NCBI RefSeq assembly: GCF_003590795.1
Contig: NZ_QYUL01000001.1
Coordinates: 823,001 to 887,000, forward strand
Direction of reading: 5' to 3'
Origin: Azospirillum cavernae
GTDB lineage: Bacteria > Pseudomonadota > Alphaproteobacteria > Azospirillales > Azospirillaceae
DNA: 64,000 nt
In this document: one piece after another, positions 56,372 to 64,000 of the stretch
How positions within the stretch are numbered: the first letter of the stretch is position 1
Layout: every line of letters begins with the position of its first letter
Program-made: the position numbers and the translations under genes
Notes under the pieces: model-generated
The model's database searches: none
The model's input: the letters and a program-made list of their open reading frames with translations, nothing else
What the model was told of the DNA's origin: nothing

Positions 56372-57084
56372 AACGCGACATCCTGGATCGTCTGGTCGCC
56401 GCGAAAGCCGCCGCGACCCCGGTGGCCATCGTCACCGATCTGAACAGCGGCCTGCAATCGCTGGTCCTTGACGACGCCGTGCATGGCGCCTTCGGCCTGG
56501 AGCCGGAAATTCTGGAGGAGGTGCGACGACGCATCCGCCAGGACCGTTCCGGCGTGCTGACCGATCCGCAGGACGAAGACGGCTTTCGTCTCTTCGTCCA
56601 TGTCCACAACCCGGCGATGCGCCTGCTGATCGTCGGCGCCGTTCACATCGCCCAGGCGCTGGCCCCCTTGGCCGTGCTCAGCGGCTATGACGTGACGGTG
56701 ATCGACCCGCGCGGGGCCTTCGCCACGGAAGCGCGCTTTCCCGGCATCAAACTGAATCACGACTGGCCGGACGAGGGGTTGACCGCGCTCGCCCCTGACG
56801 TCCGCACCGCCATCGTCACCCTGTCGCACGATCCCAAGCTGGACGATCCGGCGCTGATCGCCGCCTTGCGCTCCCCCGCCTTTTACGTCGGCGCGCTGGG
56901 CAGCAAGCGCACCCACGCCCTGCGGCTCGACCGTCTGCGCGACGAGGGCTTGAGCGAGGCGCAGGTGAAGCGCATCCGGGGGCCGGTCGGCCTGTCCATC
57001 GGCGCGGTGACGCCCGCTGAAATCGCCCTGTCGATTCTGGGGCAGATCACCTGCGTCCGTCGTGGCGAAAACCACCCCTGCTGA
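56368..57084 (+). CDS. XdhC C-terminal (Rossmann) domain protein
   Basis: A 238-residue protein whose C-terminal 140 residues are the XdhC Rossmann domain: RLLIVGAVHIAQALAPLAVL, VTVIDPRGAFATEARF, and PAFYVGALGSKRTHALRLDR. RGPVGLSIGAVTPAEIALSI is the family end motif. Together with the preceding gene it equals a split XdhC chaperone for molybdenum cofactor. ATG overlaps the preceding stop. Confidence 0.9.
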   Translation: MKRDILDRLVAAKAAATPVAIVTDLNSGLQSLVLDDAVHGAFGLEPEILEEVRRRIRQDRSGVLTDPQDEDGFRLFVHVHNPAMRLLIVGAVHIAQALAPLAVLSGYDVTVIDPRGAFATEARFPGIKLNHDWPDEGLTALAPDVRTAIVTLSHDPKLDDPALIAALRSPAFYVGALGSKRTHALRLDRLRDEGLSEAQVKRIRGPVGLSIGAVTPAEIALSILGQITCVRRGENHPC

Positions 57085-57110
57085 CCGTTTGAACAGGAAC
57101 CACCGCGCCC

Positions 57111-58742
57111 ATGCGTTTCGGCTCCCTGCCGCTTGACGAGGCCGAGGGCGCCATCCTGGCGCATTCCCTGCGGCGCGACGGTCTGTCGTTCAAAAAAGGC
57201 CGTCGCCTGTCCGCCGAGGATGTCGCCGCGCTGCGCAAGGCGGGCGTCGAAACGGTGGTCGCCGTCGCGCTCGACCCACAGGATGTTGGCGAGGATGCGG
57301 CGGCGGCGCGGGTGGCCCGCGCGGTCGTCGGAGATTCCCGGTTGGGCGGTGGCGTGACCGTCGCCGCTCCCTTCACCGGGCGGGTCAACATCTTCGCAGC
57401 ATCGCGCGGCCTGCTGCGGCTGGATCCGGCGCGAATCGACGCCATCAATCTGATCGACGAAAGCGTCACCATCGCCACCCTGCCCGACTTTGCTGTGGTC
57501 GAGCCGGGCCAGATGCTGGCGACCGTCAAAATCATCCCCTTCGCCGCGCCTGAGTCCATCATCGCCCAAGCGGAGGAACTGGCCAACGCCGGTTCCCCGC
57601 CGCTGACCGTCGCCGCCTTTCGCCCGCTCTCGGTTGGGTTGATCCAAACCCGCCTGCCCGGCGTCAAAGACAGCGTGCTCGACAAGACCGTCGCCGTGAC
57701 CCGCGAGCGGGTGGAGGCGCTGGGCGGCTCCCTGGTCATTGAGACCCGTTGCGCCCATGACGAAACCGACCTTGCCGCTTGCGTTCAGGCGTTTCCTGCG
57801 GTCGATCTGCTGCTGATCGCTGGGGCGTCGGCCATCACCGACCGGCGCGACGTGCTGCCCGCCTCCATCGCGCGGGCGGGCGGCGTGGTCGAGCATTTCG
57901 GCATGCCGGTTGATCCGGGCAATCTGCTGCTGCTGGCCCGGTTGGGCGACATTCCGGTTCTGGGCCTGCCCGGCTGCGCCCGCTCGCCCAAGCTGAACGG
58001 GTTCGACTGGGTGTTGCAACGGATCGCGGCGGGGGTTCCGCCAACCCGCCAGGACGTCATGCGAATGGGGGTGGGCGGCCTGCTCGCCGAGATCCCCAGC
58101 CGCCCCCTGCCCCGCGCGGGCACCGCGCCGACGCCGGAGGCCCCGCGCGCGCAGCGCGTCACAGCCCTGGTTCTGGCCGCTGGCCGGTCGAGCCGGATGG
58201 GCGGAACCAACAAGCTTCTGGCCGACGTCGGCGGCGCGCCGCTGGTCGCCCGCGCGGTGGACGCCGCGCTGGCCTCGCAAGCCGACACCGTCATCGTCGT
58301 CACCGGCCACCAGGGCGAGGCGGTGGCCGCCGCGTTGGCGGGCAAGCCGGTTCGCTTCGTTCACAACCCGCATTTCGCCGACGGCCTCAGCGCTTCGCTG
58401 CGGGTCGGGCTGGCGGCGGTTCCGGCGGACGCCGACGCGGTGGTCGTCTGTTTGGGCGACATGCCGCGCGTCGCCGCCGGTGTGATCGACCGGCTGATCG
58501 CCGCCTACAACCCGCTGGAAGGCCGCGCCATCTGCGTTCCGACCACCCACGGCAAGCAGGGCAACCCGGTGCTGTGGGATCGCGGCTATTTCACCGAAAT
58601 GGCGGGCTTGACCGGCGATTCCGGGGCGAAACGCCTGATCGGCCAGCACGCCGACCAATTGTGCGAGGTGTCGGTGGACGACGCGGGCGTTCTGTACGAC
58701 GTGGACACGCCCGATCTGCTGGCCCAGTTCCGCGCGGGGTAA
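57111..58742 (+). CDS. Molybdopterin-binding domain fused to a MocA/MobA-like nucleotidyltransferase
   Basis: A 543-residue fusion. The first 340 residues contain a MoeA/MogA-like molybdopterin-binding fold (VDLLLIAGASAITDRRDVLP, GMPVDPGNLLLLARLGD). The last 190 residues are a MocA-type nucleotidyltransferase with LVLAAGRSSRMGGTNKLLA and VVVCLGDMPRVAAGVIDR. MocA makes the cytosine dinucleotide form of molybdenum cofactor used by xanthine-oxidase-family enzymes, so it fits the upstream hydroxylase. ATG at 57111 with AGGAA upstream. Confidence 0.9.
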   Translation: MRFGSLPLDEAEGAILAHSLRRDGLSFKKGRRLSAEDVAALRKAGVETVVAVALDPQDVGEDAAAARVARAVVGDSRLGGGVTVAAPFTGRVNIFAASRGLLRLDPARIDAINLIDESVTIATLPDFAVVEPGQMLATVKIIPFAAPESIIAQAEELANAGSPPLTVAAFRPLSVGLIQTRLPGVKDSVLDKTVAVTRERVEALGGSLVIETRCAHDETDLAACVQAFPAVDLLLIAGASAITDRRDVLPASIARAGGVVEHFGMPVDPGNLLLLARLGDIPVLGLPGCARSPKLNGFDWVLQRIAAGVPPTRQDVMRMGVGGLLAEIPSRPLPRAGTAPTPEAPRAQRVTALVLAAGRSSRMGGTNKLLADVGGAPLVARAVDAALASQADTVIVVTGHQGEAVAAALAGKPVRFVHNPHFADGLSASLRVGLAAVPADADAVVVCLGDMPRVAAGVIDRLIAAYNPLEGRAICVPTTHGKQGNPVLWDRGYFTEMAGLTGDSGAKRLIGQHADQLCEVSVDDAGVLYDVDTPDLLAQFRAG

Positions 58743-58750
58743 ACTCAGCC

Positions 58751-59446
58751 TCAGGCCAGCGCCAGCCAGCGCCGGGTGATGGCGCGGGCGAAATCCTCCG
58801 CTGCCGGAAGATGGGCGTCGAGCGCGTGGTCCAACCCGTCAAGCACGCTGCGGTTCTTCTCCCGCGCCTCTTCGCCAAAGCGCGAGGCCCAGCCCCGAAC
58901 GATGCCCGCCGTCGCCTCTGGATGGAACTGGAAGGCGTAGGTGGCGCGGCCCAAACGGAAGGCCTGCCGCCCGCAAACCGCGCTGTGGGCCAGCGGAACC
59001 GCGCCGTCGGGAAACTCGAAGGTGTCGTAATGCCATTGCACGAGGTTGAGCGACGGGCCGAAGCCGCCCAGCACCGGATCCTCGGCGGCGTGGTCGTGCA
59101 GCGTCACCGGGCAGACGCCCAGCTCCGCCGCGTCATGCCGGTAAACCCGCGCGCCATAAGCCCGCGCGGTCAATTGCGCGCCCAGGCAAATCCCCATCAC
59201 CGGACGGTCGGCGTCGGCGAAGGCGCGGATCGTCTCCATCACCTCGGGGAAATGCGGGCCGTGGCTGTCGTCCCAGGCGTCTTGCGGGCCGCCCAGCACG
59301 ACCAGACCGGCGAAGCCGTCGCGGTCGGGGATGGCCTCCCCCTCATTCGCGGCGATTGTCACCAGGCTGGCGCCATTGTCGACCAGCGCCTCGCCAACGA
59401 TGCCGATGGGGGCGGTTTGGCTGTTTTGCACGACCAGGATGCGCAT
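58751..59446 (-). CDS. Class I glutamine amidotransferase-like protein
   Basis: A 231-residue GATase1 protein of the GMP-synthase-like subfamily. The nucleophile is C87 in PVMGICLGAQLTARAYG; the His/Glu pair is in YAFQFHPEATAGIV. No synthetase domain is attached and no partner gene is close, so the acceptor is unknown. It might act as a free-standing gamma-glutamyl hydrolase. It is convergent with the MocA fusion gene. Confidence 0.85.
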   Translation of the reverse strand: MRILVVQNSQTAPIGIVGEALVDNGASLVTIAANEGEAIPDRDGFAGLVVLGGPQDAWDDSHGPHFPEVMETIRAFADADRPVMGICLGAQLTARAYGARVYRHDAAELGVCPVTLHDHAAEDPVLGGFGPSLNLVQWHYDTFEFPDGAVPLAHSAVCGRQAFRLGRATYAFQFHPEATAGIVRGWASRFGEEAREKNRSVLDGLDHALDAHLPAAEDFARAITRRWLALA

Positions 59447-59607
59447 GATGAACCACGCTCGCGAGCTTCGATGAACCGTTCCCCTGTTGTGAGGGGAGCC
59501 GACGCGGAGTTCAAGCTGGGCCGTGGCCGCGCAAAGCCGCTATGCGCGGCGTCGATGATCTGGTTTAGACTGCGCTGACGTTCGCCGCACTCAGAGGTTT
59601 GACCCGC

Positions 59608-61140
59608 ATGTTCGCCCCCCTTCGCACGCTGCTCGCCGCGTCGGTGTTCGCCGGTTCGCTTGGTCTTGGTTCGCTGGCTTTGACCGGCGACGCCTGGGCG
59701 CAGAACGGCAGCCTGACCTTTCTGCACGTCAACGACGTGTATGAAATCGCCCCGGTGAAGGGCCAGGGCGGTTTCGGCCCCCTGATGACCCTGCTGCGGC
59801 AGGAACGGCAGCGCGACGGGCAGGCGATCACCACGGTTGGCGGCGATTTCCTGTCGCCGTCCCTGTTGTCGGGAACGACGCAGGGCGAGCAGATGATCGC
59901 GCTGTTCAACGCCATCAAGGTGGACGCCGTCACCTTCGGCAACCATGAATTCGATTTCGGCGTAGATCCGTTGAAAAAGCGGATGGCCGAAGCCGCCTTC
60001 CCCTGGATCGGCACCAACGTCAAATCAGCCGACGGCTCGGCCTTCGCCACCACCGTTCCGCATTGGACCAAAATTGTCGGCGACGTCAAAATCGGCTTTC
60101 TCGGCCTGATAACCCCGGAAAGCGCCCGGCTGTCGAGTGGCGGACCCAGCCTGTCCTTCGCCCCGGTGCAGGACAGCGCCACGGCGGCGATCAAGGCGTT
60201 GAAGGCCGACGGCGCGGCGGTGATCGTCGCCCTGACCCATCTGACCATCGAGGAAGACCGCGAGTTGGCCAGCAAGGTCAAGGGCATTGATCTTATTCTC
60301 GGCGGTCACGACCATGACCCGATCAGCTTTTACGAAGGCTCGACCCTGATTTTGAAGGCTGGCCACGACGCGCAATATCTGGGCGTCGTCAAGCTTCTGG
60401 TCTCCACCAAGACGACGGACAAGGGACCGGCCACCACCACCCTGCCGACGGAATGGCGCTTCGTCTCCACCGCTGGCGTCGCCCCGGACGCCGAGGTCGA
60501 ACGCGTGGTCGGCGGCTACACGCAGAAGCTGGACAGCGATCTGGCCGCCGTGATCGGGACGACCAGCGTCGATCTCGACAGCCGCAAGGACAGCGTCCGC
60601 ACCCGGGAGGCGACGATGGGCAACCTGATCGCCGACGCCATGCGCGGCGCGTTGAAGGCCGACGTCGCCATCACCAACGGCGGCGGCATCCGCGCCGACG
60701 CCCTGCGCCCGGCGGGAACCGCCCTGACCCGCAAGGACATCTTCGCCGAACTGCCCTTCGGCAATGTCGGGGTGTTGGTGGAGATGAGCGGCGCCGATCT
60801 TCTGGCCTCGCTGGAGCATGGCGTCAGCAAGGTGGAGGACAAGGCCGGGCGCTTCCCGCAGGTGTCGGGCCTGACCATGACCTATGACCCCAAGGCCGCC
60901 GTCGGCAAGCGGGTCATCGCGGTGACGGTGGGCGGCAAGCCGCTGGATCCGACGGCGACCTACCGCGTCGCCACCAACGACTATCTGCTGAAGGGCGGCG
61001 ACGGTTACGACGCCTTCCCGCGTTCCAAGGTGCTGGTCGACGCCTCCGGCGCGGTGCTGCTGGCCACCATCGTCATGAACCATGTCGAAGCCTTGAAGAC
61101 CGTTTCGGTCGGGATCGAGGGCCGCGTCGTGGCGAAATAA
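59608..61140 (+). CDS. 5'-nucleotidase / UshA-family metallophosphatase
   Basis: About 510 residues with a signal peptide (TLLAASVFAGSLGLGSLALT, ending DAWAQ). The metallophosphatase domain has FLHVNDVYEIAP, VGGDFLSPSLLS, FGNHEFDFGVDP and ILGGHDHDPIS; the C-terminal nucleotidase domain has ITNGGGIRADALRPAG and LLKGGDGYDAF. It hydrolyses extracellular or periplasmic nucleotides. ATG at 59608 is chosen over a TTG at 59599. Confidence 0.9.
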   Translation: MFAPLRTLLAASVFAGSLGLGSLALTGDAWAQNGSLTFLHVNDVYEIAPVKGQGGFGPLMTLLRQERQRDGQAITTVGGDFLSPSLLSGTTQGEQMIALFNAIKVDAVTFGNHEFDFGVDPLKKRMAEAAFPWIGTNVKSADGSAFATTVPHWTKIVGDVKIGFLGLITPESARLSSGGPSLSFAPVQDSATAAIKALKADGAAVIVALTHLTIEEDRELASKVKGIDLILGGHDHDPISFYEGSTLILKAGHDAQYLGVVKLLVSTKTTDKGPATTTLPTEWRFVSTAGVAPDAEVERVVGGYTQKLDSDLAAVIGTTSVDLDSRKDSVRTREATMGNLIADAMRGALKADVAITNGGGIRADALRPAGTALTRKDIFAELPFGNVGVLVEMSGADLLASLEHGVSKVEDKAGRFPQVSGLTMTYDPKAAVGKRVIAVTVGGKPLDPTATYRVATNDYLLKGGDGYDAFPRSKVLVDASGAVLLATIVMNHVEALKTVSVGIEGRVVAK

Positions 61141-61249
61141 TCGCAAGGCGCGTCATAATCGACCCGCCCGCCGTCGCCGCGTTGCATGGGGCGGCCCTTT
61201 CACTTTAGGGTGCAAGGGCTGCCCCTTTTCCTGCGACGAAGACGCCCCG

Positions 61250-62329
61250 ATGTCCAAAGCCCCGCAGTCCCGTTCCAACGACTTCGCCCAGACCTTCAAC
61301 GCCGCCCATGGCGAGGTCGGGCTGTCGCGGGTCTCCGTCGCCCATGTCCTGCAACGCATCCAGTCCGACCCCTCTTACCTGTTTGGCGAGGAGTTGAAGC
61401 GTGGCGCGGGGCAATGCCCCTTCCACAGCGCCGCCGCCGCCGGGGGGGACGCCGCCGAGGGAGAGGCCCCAGAACCCGCCGAGGGGGAAGCCGCGCCCGG
61501 TCTGCCCAAGGACGACGCCGACAAGATCGTCGTCAACACCCTGCTGGCCTTTCTGTTCAACCGGCTGCGCGACCACATCGCGGTGAAGATGCCGTTTGAC
61601 GAGGCGGGCATGCTGATGCTGCCAATTCCGCCGCTGTCGCCCCATGGTCTGAACCCGGCGCACCGCGACGCCATGGCGGCGGCCCCGCCCGACGTCTTCT
61701 GTTCGGTGCTGCGCGACGCGACCTGCCATCTGCTCGACGCGCTCATCACCGGCTGGGTCAAGGATCTGCTGCTGGAGGAGGAGCATTACCGCGCGCTCGG
61801 CTCGGGCGAGATCTCCATCGACGCGGCGGCGACCTTCATCTTGCGGCTGACGCTGGACAATTCCCCGCTCTACCAGCGCGCCGGGTACGACATGCTGTCG
61901 ATCACCAAGACCGGCAGCCACACGGCCATCCACATTTGTTGGGCGCTGGTCGAAGCCGCGCCGCTGCTGGTTCCCGGCAAGGACAACGCGTTTTATGACG
62001 ATCTCATTCGCCGCAGCCTGAAACAGATCGTGCCGCTGTCGATGGCCAGCCTGGGCATGCTGGTTCACTACATGGAGAAAAGCGGGATCGAGCCGCCTGA
62101 CGGTTTGGCCGTTCACCGGCTGCCCAAGGAACAGACCGCTTTCGTGCTGGACGAGTCCGGCTTGATCCGCCTGAACGTCGATCCGATCACGAGCTTCGCC
62201 AAGCCCGGCGAGCGCTATTACACCGGCTGCCCGGCCTTCTACACCACCGGCCTCATCAAGCTGTATCTCGACATCGTCGGCGGGCTGGCGACGGATTACA
62301 ACGCGTACCAACGCTTGCAGGAGGCTTGA
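61250..62329 (+). CDS. Unrecognised protein, first of a tandem paralogous pair
   Basis: A 359-residue soluble protein with no family that I recognise. Features shared with its downstream paralogue are an N-terminal block ending YLFGEELKRGAGQCPFH (C56, H59), a central GYDMLSITKTGSHTAIHICW block, RRSLKQIVPLSM, and YYTGCPAFYTTGL near the C-terminus. It has an extra Ala/Gly/Glu-rich insert (about 60-85) that the paralogue lacks. Conserved Cys and His residues could bind a metal. The stop is followed five bases later by the paralogue's ATG. Confidence 0.72.
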   Translation: MSKAPQSRSNDFAQTFNAAHGEVGLSRVSVAHVLQRIQSDPSYLFGEELKRGAGQCPFHSAAAAGGDAAEGEAPEPAEGEAAPGLPKDDADKIVVNTLLAFLFNRLRDHIAVKMPFDEAGMLMLPIPPLSPHGLNPAHRDAMAAAPPDVFCSVLRDATCHLLDALITGWVKDLLLEEEHYRALGSGEISIDAAATFILRLTLDNSPLYQRAGYDMLSITKTGSHTAIHICWALVEAAPLLVPGKDNAFYDDLIRRSLKQIVPLSMASLGMLVHYMEKSGIEPPDGLAVHRLPKEQTAFVLDESGLIRLNVDPITSFAKPGERYYTGCPAFYTTGLIKLYLDIVGGLATDYNAYQRLQEA

Positions 62330-62334
62330 GATCC

Positions 62335-63345
62335 ATGGCGCGCGCCAATGATTTCGCCCTGACCTATCTGGCTGCCCACGAGGCGGCGGGCATGACCCGC
62401 GTCAATCTGGCGCCGATCCTTCACCGCATCGCCGAAGATCCGAACTATCTGTTCGGCCAGGAGTTGCAACAGCTTGGCGGGCAATGCCCGGTCCATGGCG
62501 ACACCCGCAAGGAGGATTACGAGAAGGTCGTCATCAACACGCTGCTGGCTCTGCTCTATGGCGACTTGCGCGCGCACATCACGAATCGGCTGCCGTTGGG
62601 CGAGGATGGGCACATCATCCTCGCCAACCCGCCGGATTCACCGCATGGGCTTGACGTCGCCGATCCCGCCGGGTTGGACGCCGCCGATCCCGACCGCATG
62701 GTCGGCTTTCTGCGCGACGCCATCTGTCATCTGCTGGACGCCATCATCAACGAATGGACGATCAAGGTGATGGTGGAAGAGGATCGTTGCCGCACCGAAG
62801 GGACGATCACCGAACTGGCCGCCGCCTGTTTCGTGCTGTCGCAGGCGCTGCAAAGCTCGGTTCTGCATTCGCCATCGGGTTACGACATGATGTCGATCAC
62901 CAAAACCGGCAGCCACACCGCGTTGCATGTTTGCTGGAATCTGGTCGAATCGGCCCCTCTGCTGCGGCCCGACCTGGACGCCGCCGCCTATGACGATCTC
63001 GCCCGCCGCAGCCTGAAACAGATCCTGCCCTTGTCGATGGGCAGCCTGGGCATGCTCTGCCAGTTCATGGCGGCGGGACGGATCGAGGCGGACGACCATC
63101 AGGCGATTCACCCGCTGCGCGCCGACCAATTGGCCTTCGTCTATGACGAAGAGCAGGACGTCATCCTGCTGAACGCGACGCTGATCGAGCCGACGGCGAT
63201 GGCGGGGGAGCGCCATTACACCGGCTGCCCGGCCTTTTACGCCAACGGCCTCATCAACCTCTATATGGAAATCGTGCTGGCGCTGGCCGCCCGCTATGGG
63301 ATCTATCAGCGTTTGCAGGGCAAGGGCGCTGGCCTGACCGCTTGA
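62335..63345 (+). CDS. Unrecognised protein, second of a tandem paralogous pair
   Basis: A 336-residue paralogue of the upstream gene. It repeats the same blocks: NDFALTYLAAHEAAGMTRVN, YLFGQELQQLGGQCPVH (C51, H54), GYDMMSITKTGSHTALHVCW, RRSLKQILPLSMGSLGML and HYTGCPAFYANGLINLYME. No signal peptide or membrane helix is apparent. ATG at 62335 follows GGAGG by 11 bases. Function unknown; I infer a recent or functionally maintained duplication. Confidence 0.72.
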   Translation: MARANDFALTYLAAHEAAGMTRVNLAPILHRIAEDPNYLFGQELQQLGGQCPVHGDTRKEDYEKVVINTLLALLYGDLRAHITNRLPLGEDGHIILANPPDSPHGLDVADPAGLDAADPDRMVGFLRDAICHLLDAIINEWTIKVMVEEDRCRTEGTITELAAACFVLSQALQSSVLHSPSGYDMMSITKTGSHTALHVCWNLVESAPLLRPDLDAAAYDDLARRSLKQILPLSMGSLGMLCQFMAAGRIEADDHQAIHPLRADQLAFVYDEEQDVILLNATLIEPTAMAGERHYTGCPAFYANGLINLYMEIVLALAARYGIYQRLQGKGAGLTA

Positions 63346-63378
63346 CGTGGGCCGTTCCACCCCTATGTTGGCGCGCGT

Positions 63379-64000
63379 ATGAAGTTGGAAGGGTTCCCGT
63401 TGGCCAACAAGAAATGGTTCCTGCGCCGCATCACCACGGCGCTTGCGGATGGCATCAAGCAGGGGCGTGGCCGCATGGCGACTCCCTGGCAGCGGGCGCT
63501 TGGCCATTTTGAAAGTGTGTTCATCGACCACGCCTGTTTCCGGCTGATCTATTCCAACACGCACCGCATCTCCCCCAACATGTTCCGGGCGAGCCAGCCC
63601 TCGCCCTCGCACATCGCGGCGGCGGCGCGCAACGGCGTGCGAACCATCTTGAACCTGCGCGGCGGGCGCGACTGCGCGTCTTACATTTTGGAGGCGGAAG
63701 CCTGCCGGGCGCATGGGGTCGAACTGGTCGATTTCCCCGTCAACTCCCGCGACATGCCGAAAAAGGAAACGCTGCTGAAGGCGCGCGACCTGTTCGCCAC
63801 CATGCAATATCCGGCTTTGATGCATTGCAAGTCAGGGGCGGATCGCGCCGGTTTCATGGCGGCGCTCTTCATGTTCATCCACGAACAACAGGCGCTGCCC
63901 GACGCCACCAAGCAATTGTCGTGGAAATACGGCCATTTCAAGCAGGCCAAGACCGGCATCCTCGATTATTTCTTTGACCTCTACGGCGCCTACAACGACA
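63379..64000 (+). CDS. Protein phosphatase, dual-specificity/tyrosine type (truncated by window end)
   Basis: The frame is open from ATG 63379 to the window end (207 codons). ANMF... precedes the P-loop: SPNMFRASQPSPSHIAAAAR is the substrate-entry strand, GVRTILNLRGGRDC follows, and MHCKSGADRAGFMAALFM carries the HCx5R catalytic motif with C150 and R156. This matches small cysteine phosphatases of the DSP/Siw14-like group. Its remaining C-terminus lies beyond the window. The target is unknown. It follows the paralogue pair by 33 bases. Confidence 0.85.
   Translation, partial: MKLEGFPLANKKWFLRRITTALADGIKQGRGRMATPWQRALGHFESVFIDHACFRLIYSNTHRISPNMFRASQPSPSHIAAAARNGVRTILNLRGGRDCASYILEAEACRAHGVELVDFPVNSRDMPKKETLLKARDLFATMQYPALMHCKSGADRAGFMAALFMFIHEQQALPDATKQLSWKYGHFKQAKTGILDYFFDLYGAYND

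Overview
The window is GC-rich, tightly packed alphaproteobacterial chromosome, most likely from the Rhodospirillales (Azospirillum/Magnetospirillum-like). This assignment rests on gene content, since no rRNA or tRNA gene is visible. The content includes homospermidine synthase with a fold-III ornithine decarboxylase, the HpnC/HpnD/HpnE squalene route to hopanoids, TrmFO, an LptD outer-membrane protein, a large TPR/O-GlcNAc-transferase-like enzyme, and a TAXI-type TRAP transporter.

Layout. Positions 1-2620: YnbE/YdbL-like envelope proteins and a TPR glycosyltransferase. 2631-6379: a membrane coiled-coil protein, a GmhB-like HAD phosphatase and LptD. 6482-10366: polyamine genes (homospermidine synthase, ornithine decarboxylase with a long leader) and acireductone dioxygenase. 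10472-16884: an MFS exporter, then the serS-surE-pcm-nlpD-like operon facing an AAA ATPase. 17109-20556: yajC-secD-secF plus an Mth938-domain gene, ending at a strong terminator. 20659-25868: sodB, the hpnC-hpnD-hpnE operon, an NDUFAF6-like gene and fosA. 25897-28258: trmFO, a MntA-HepT type VII toxin-antitoxin pair and a small lipoprotein. 28313-37341: uvrA and a polyphosphate cluster (CYTH-CHAD, SixA, Ppk, Ppx). 37419-38466: a complete IS630-family element with terminal inverted repeats and TA duplication. 38570-40173: an ArsR regulator, a frameshifted permease and a thioredoxin-like protein. 40217-44007: an LprI-domain secreted protein, MazG and a NhaD-type antiporter. 44073-47534: a fused TRAP permease, DUF1850 protein and TAXI binding protein. 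47782-58742: a molybdenum hydroxylase (cox-like) operon with its maturation genes. 58751-64000: a class I amidotransferase, a 5'-nucleotidase, two tandem paralogues of an unrecognised family, and a truncated protein phosphatase.

The most striking region is 51835-53884. A visibly AT-rich two-gene module (FRG-domain protein plus DUF262 protein) sits inside the cox operon, between the FAD-subunit gene and the MoxR-type ATPase gene. It carries a near-consensus sigma70 promoter whose spacer is one arm of a perfect 10-bp inverted repeat; the other arm lies in the leader just before the first start codon. The architecture (own promoter, overlapping or abutting genes, foreign base composition, insertion in a metabolic operon) fits a compact anti-phage or conflict module, but no function can be shown from sequence alone.

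Other points: the large hydroxylase subunit carries the AYRGAGR loop, not the AYXCSFR loop of true CO dehydrogenase, and a divergent tautomerase gene lies inside its operon, so its substrate is probably not CO. The adjacent divergent TRAP transporter could supply that substrate. The ornithine decarboxylase gene has a roughly 400-base structured leader, and a compound hairpin lies between it and homospermidine synthase.
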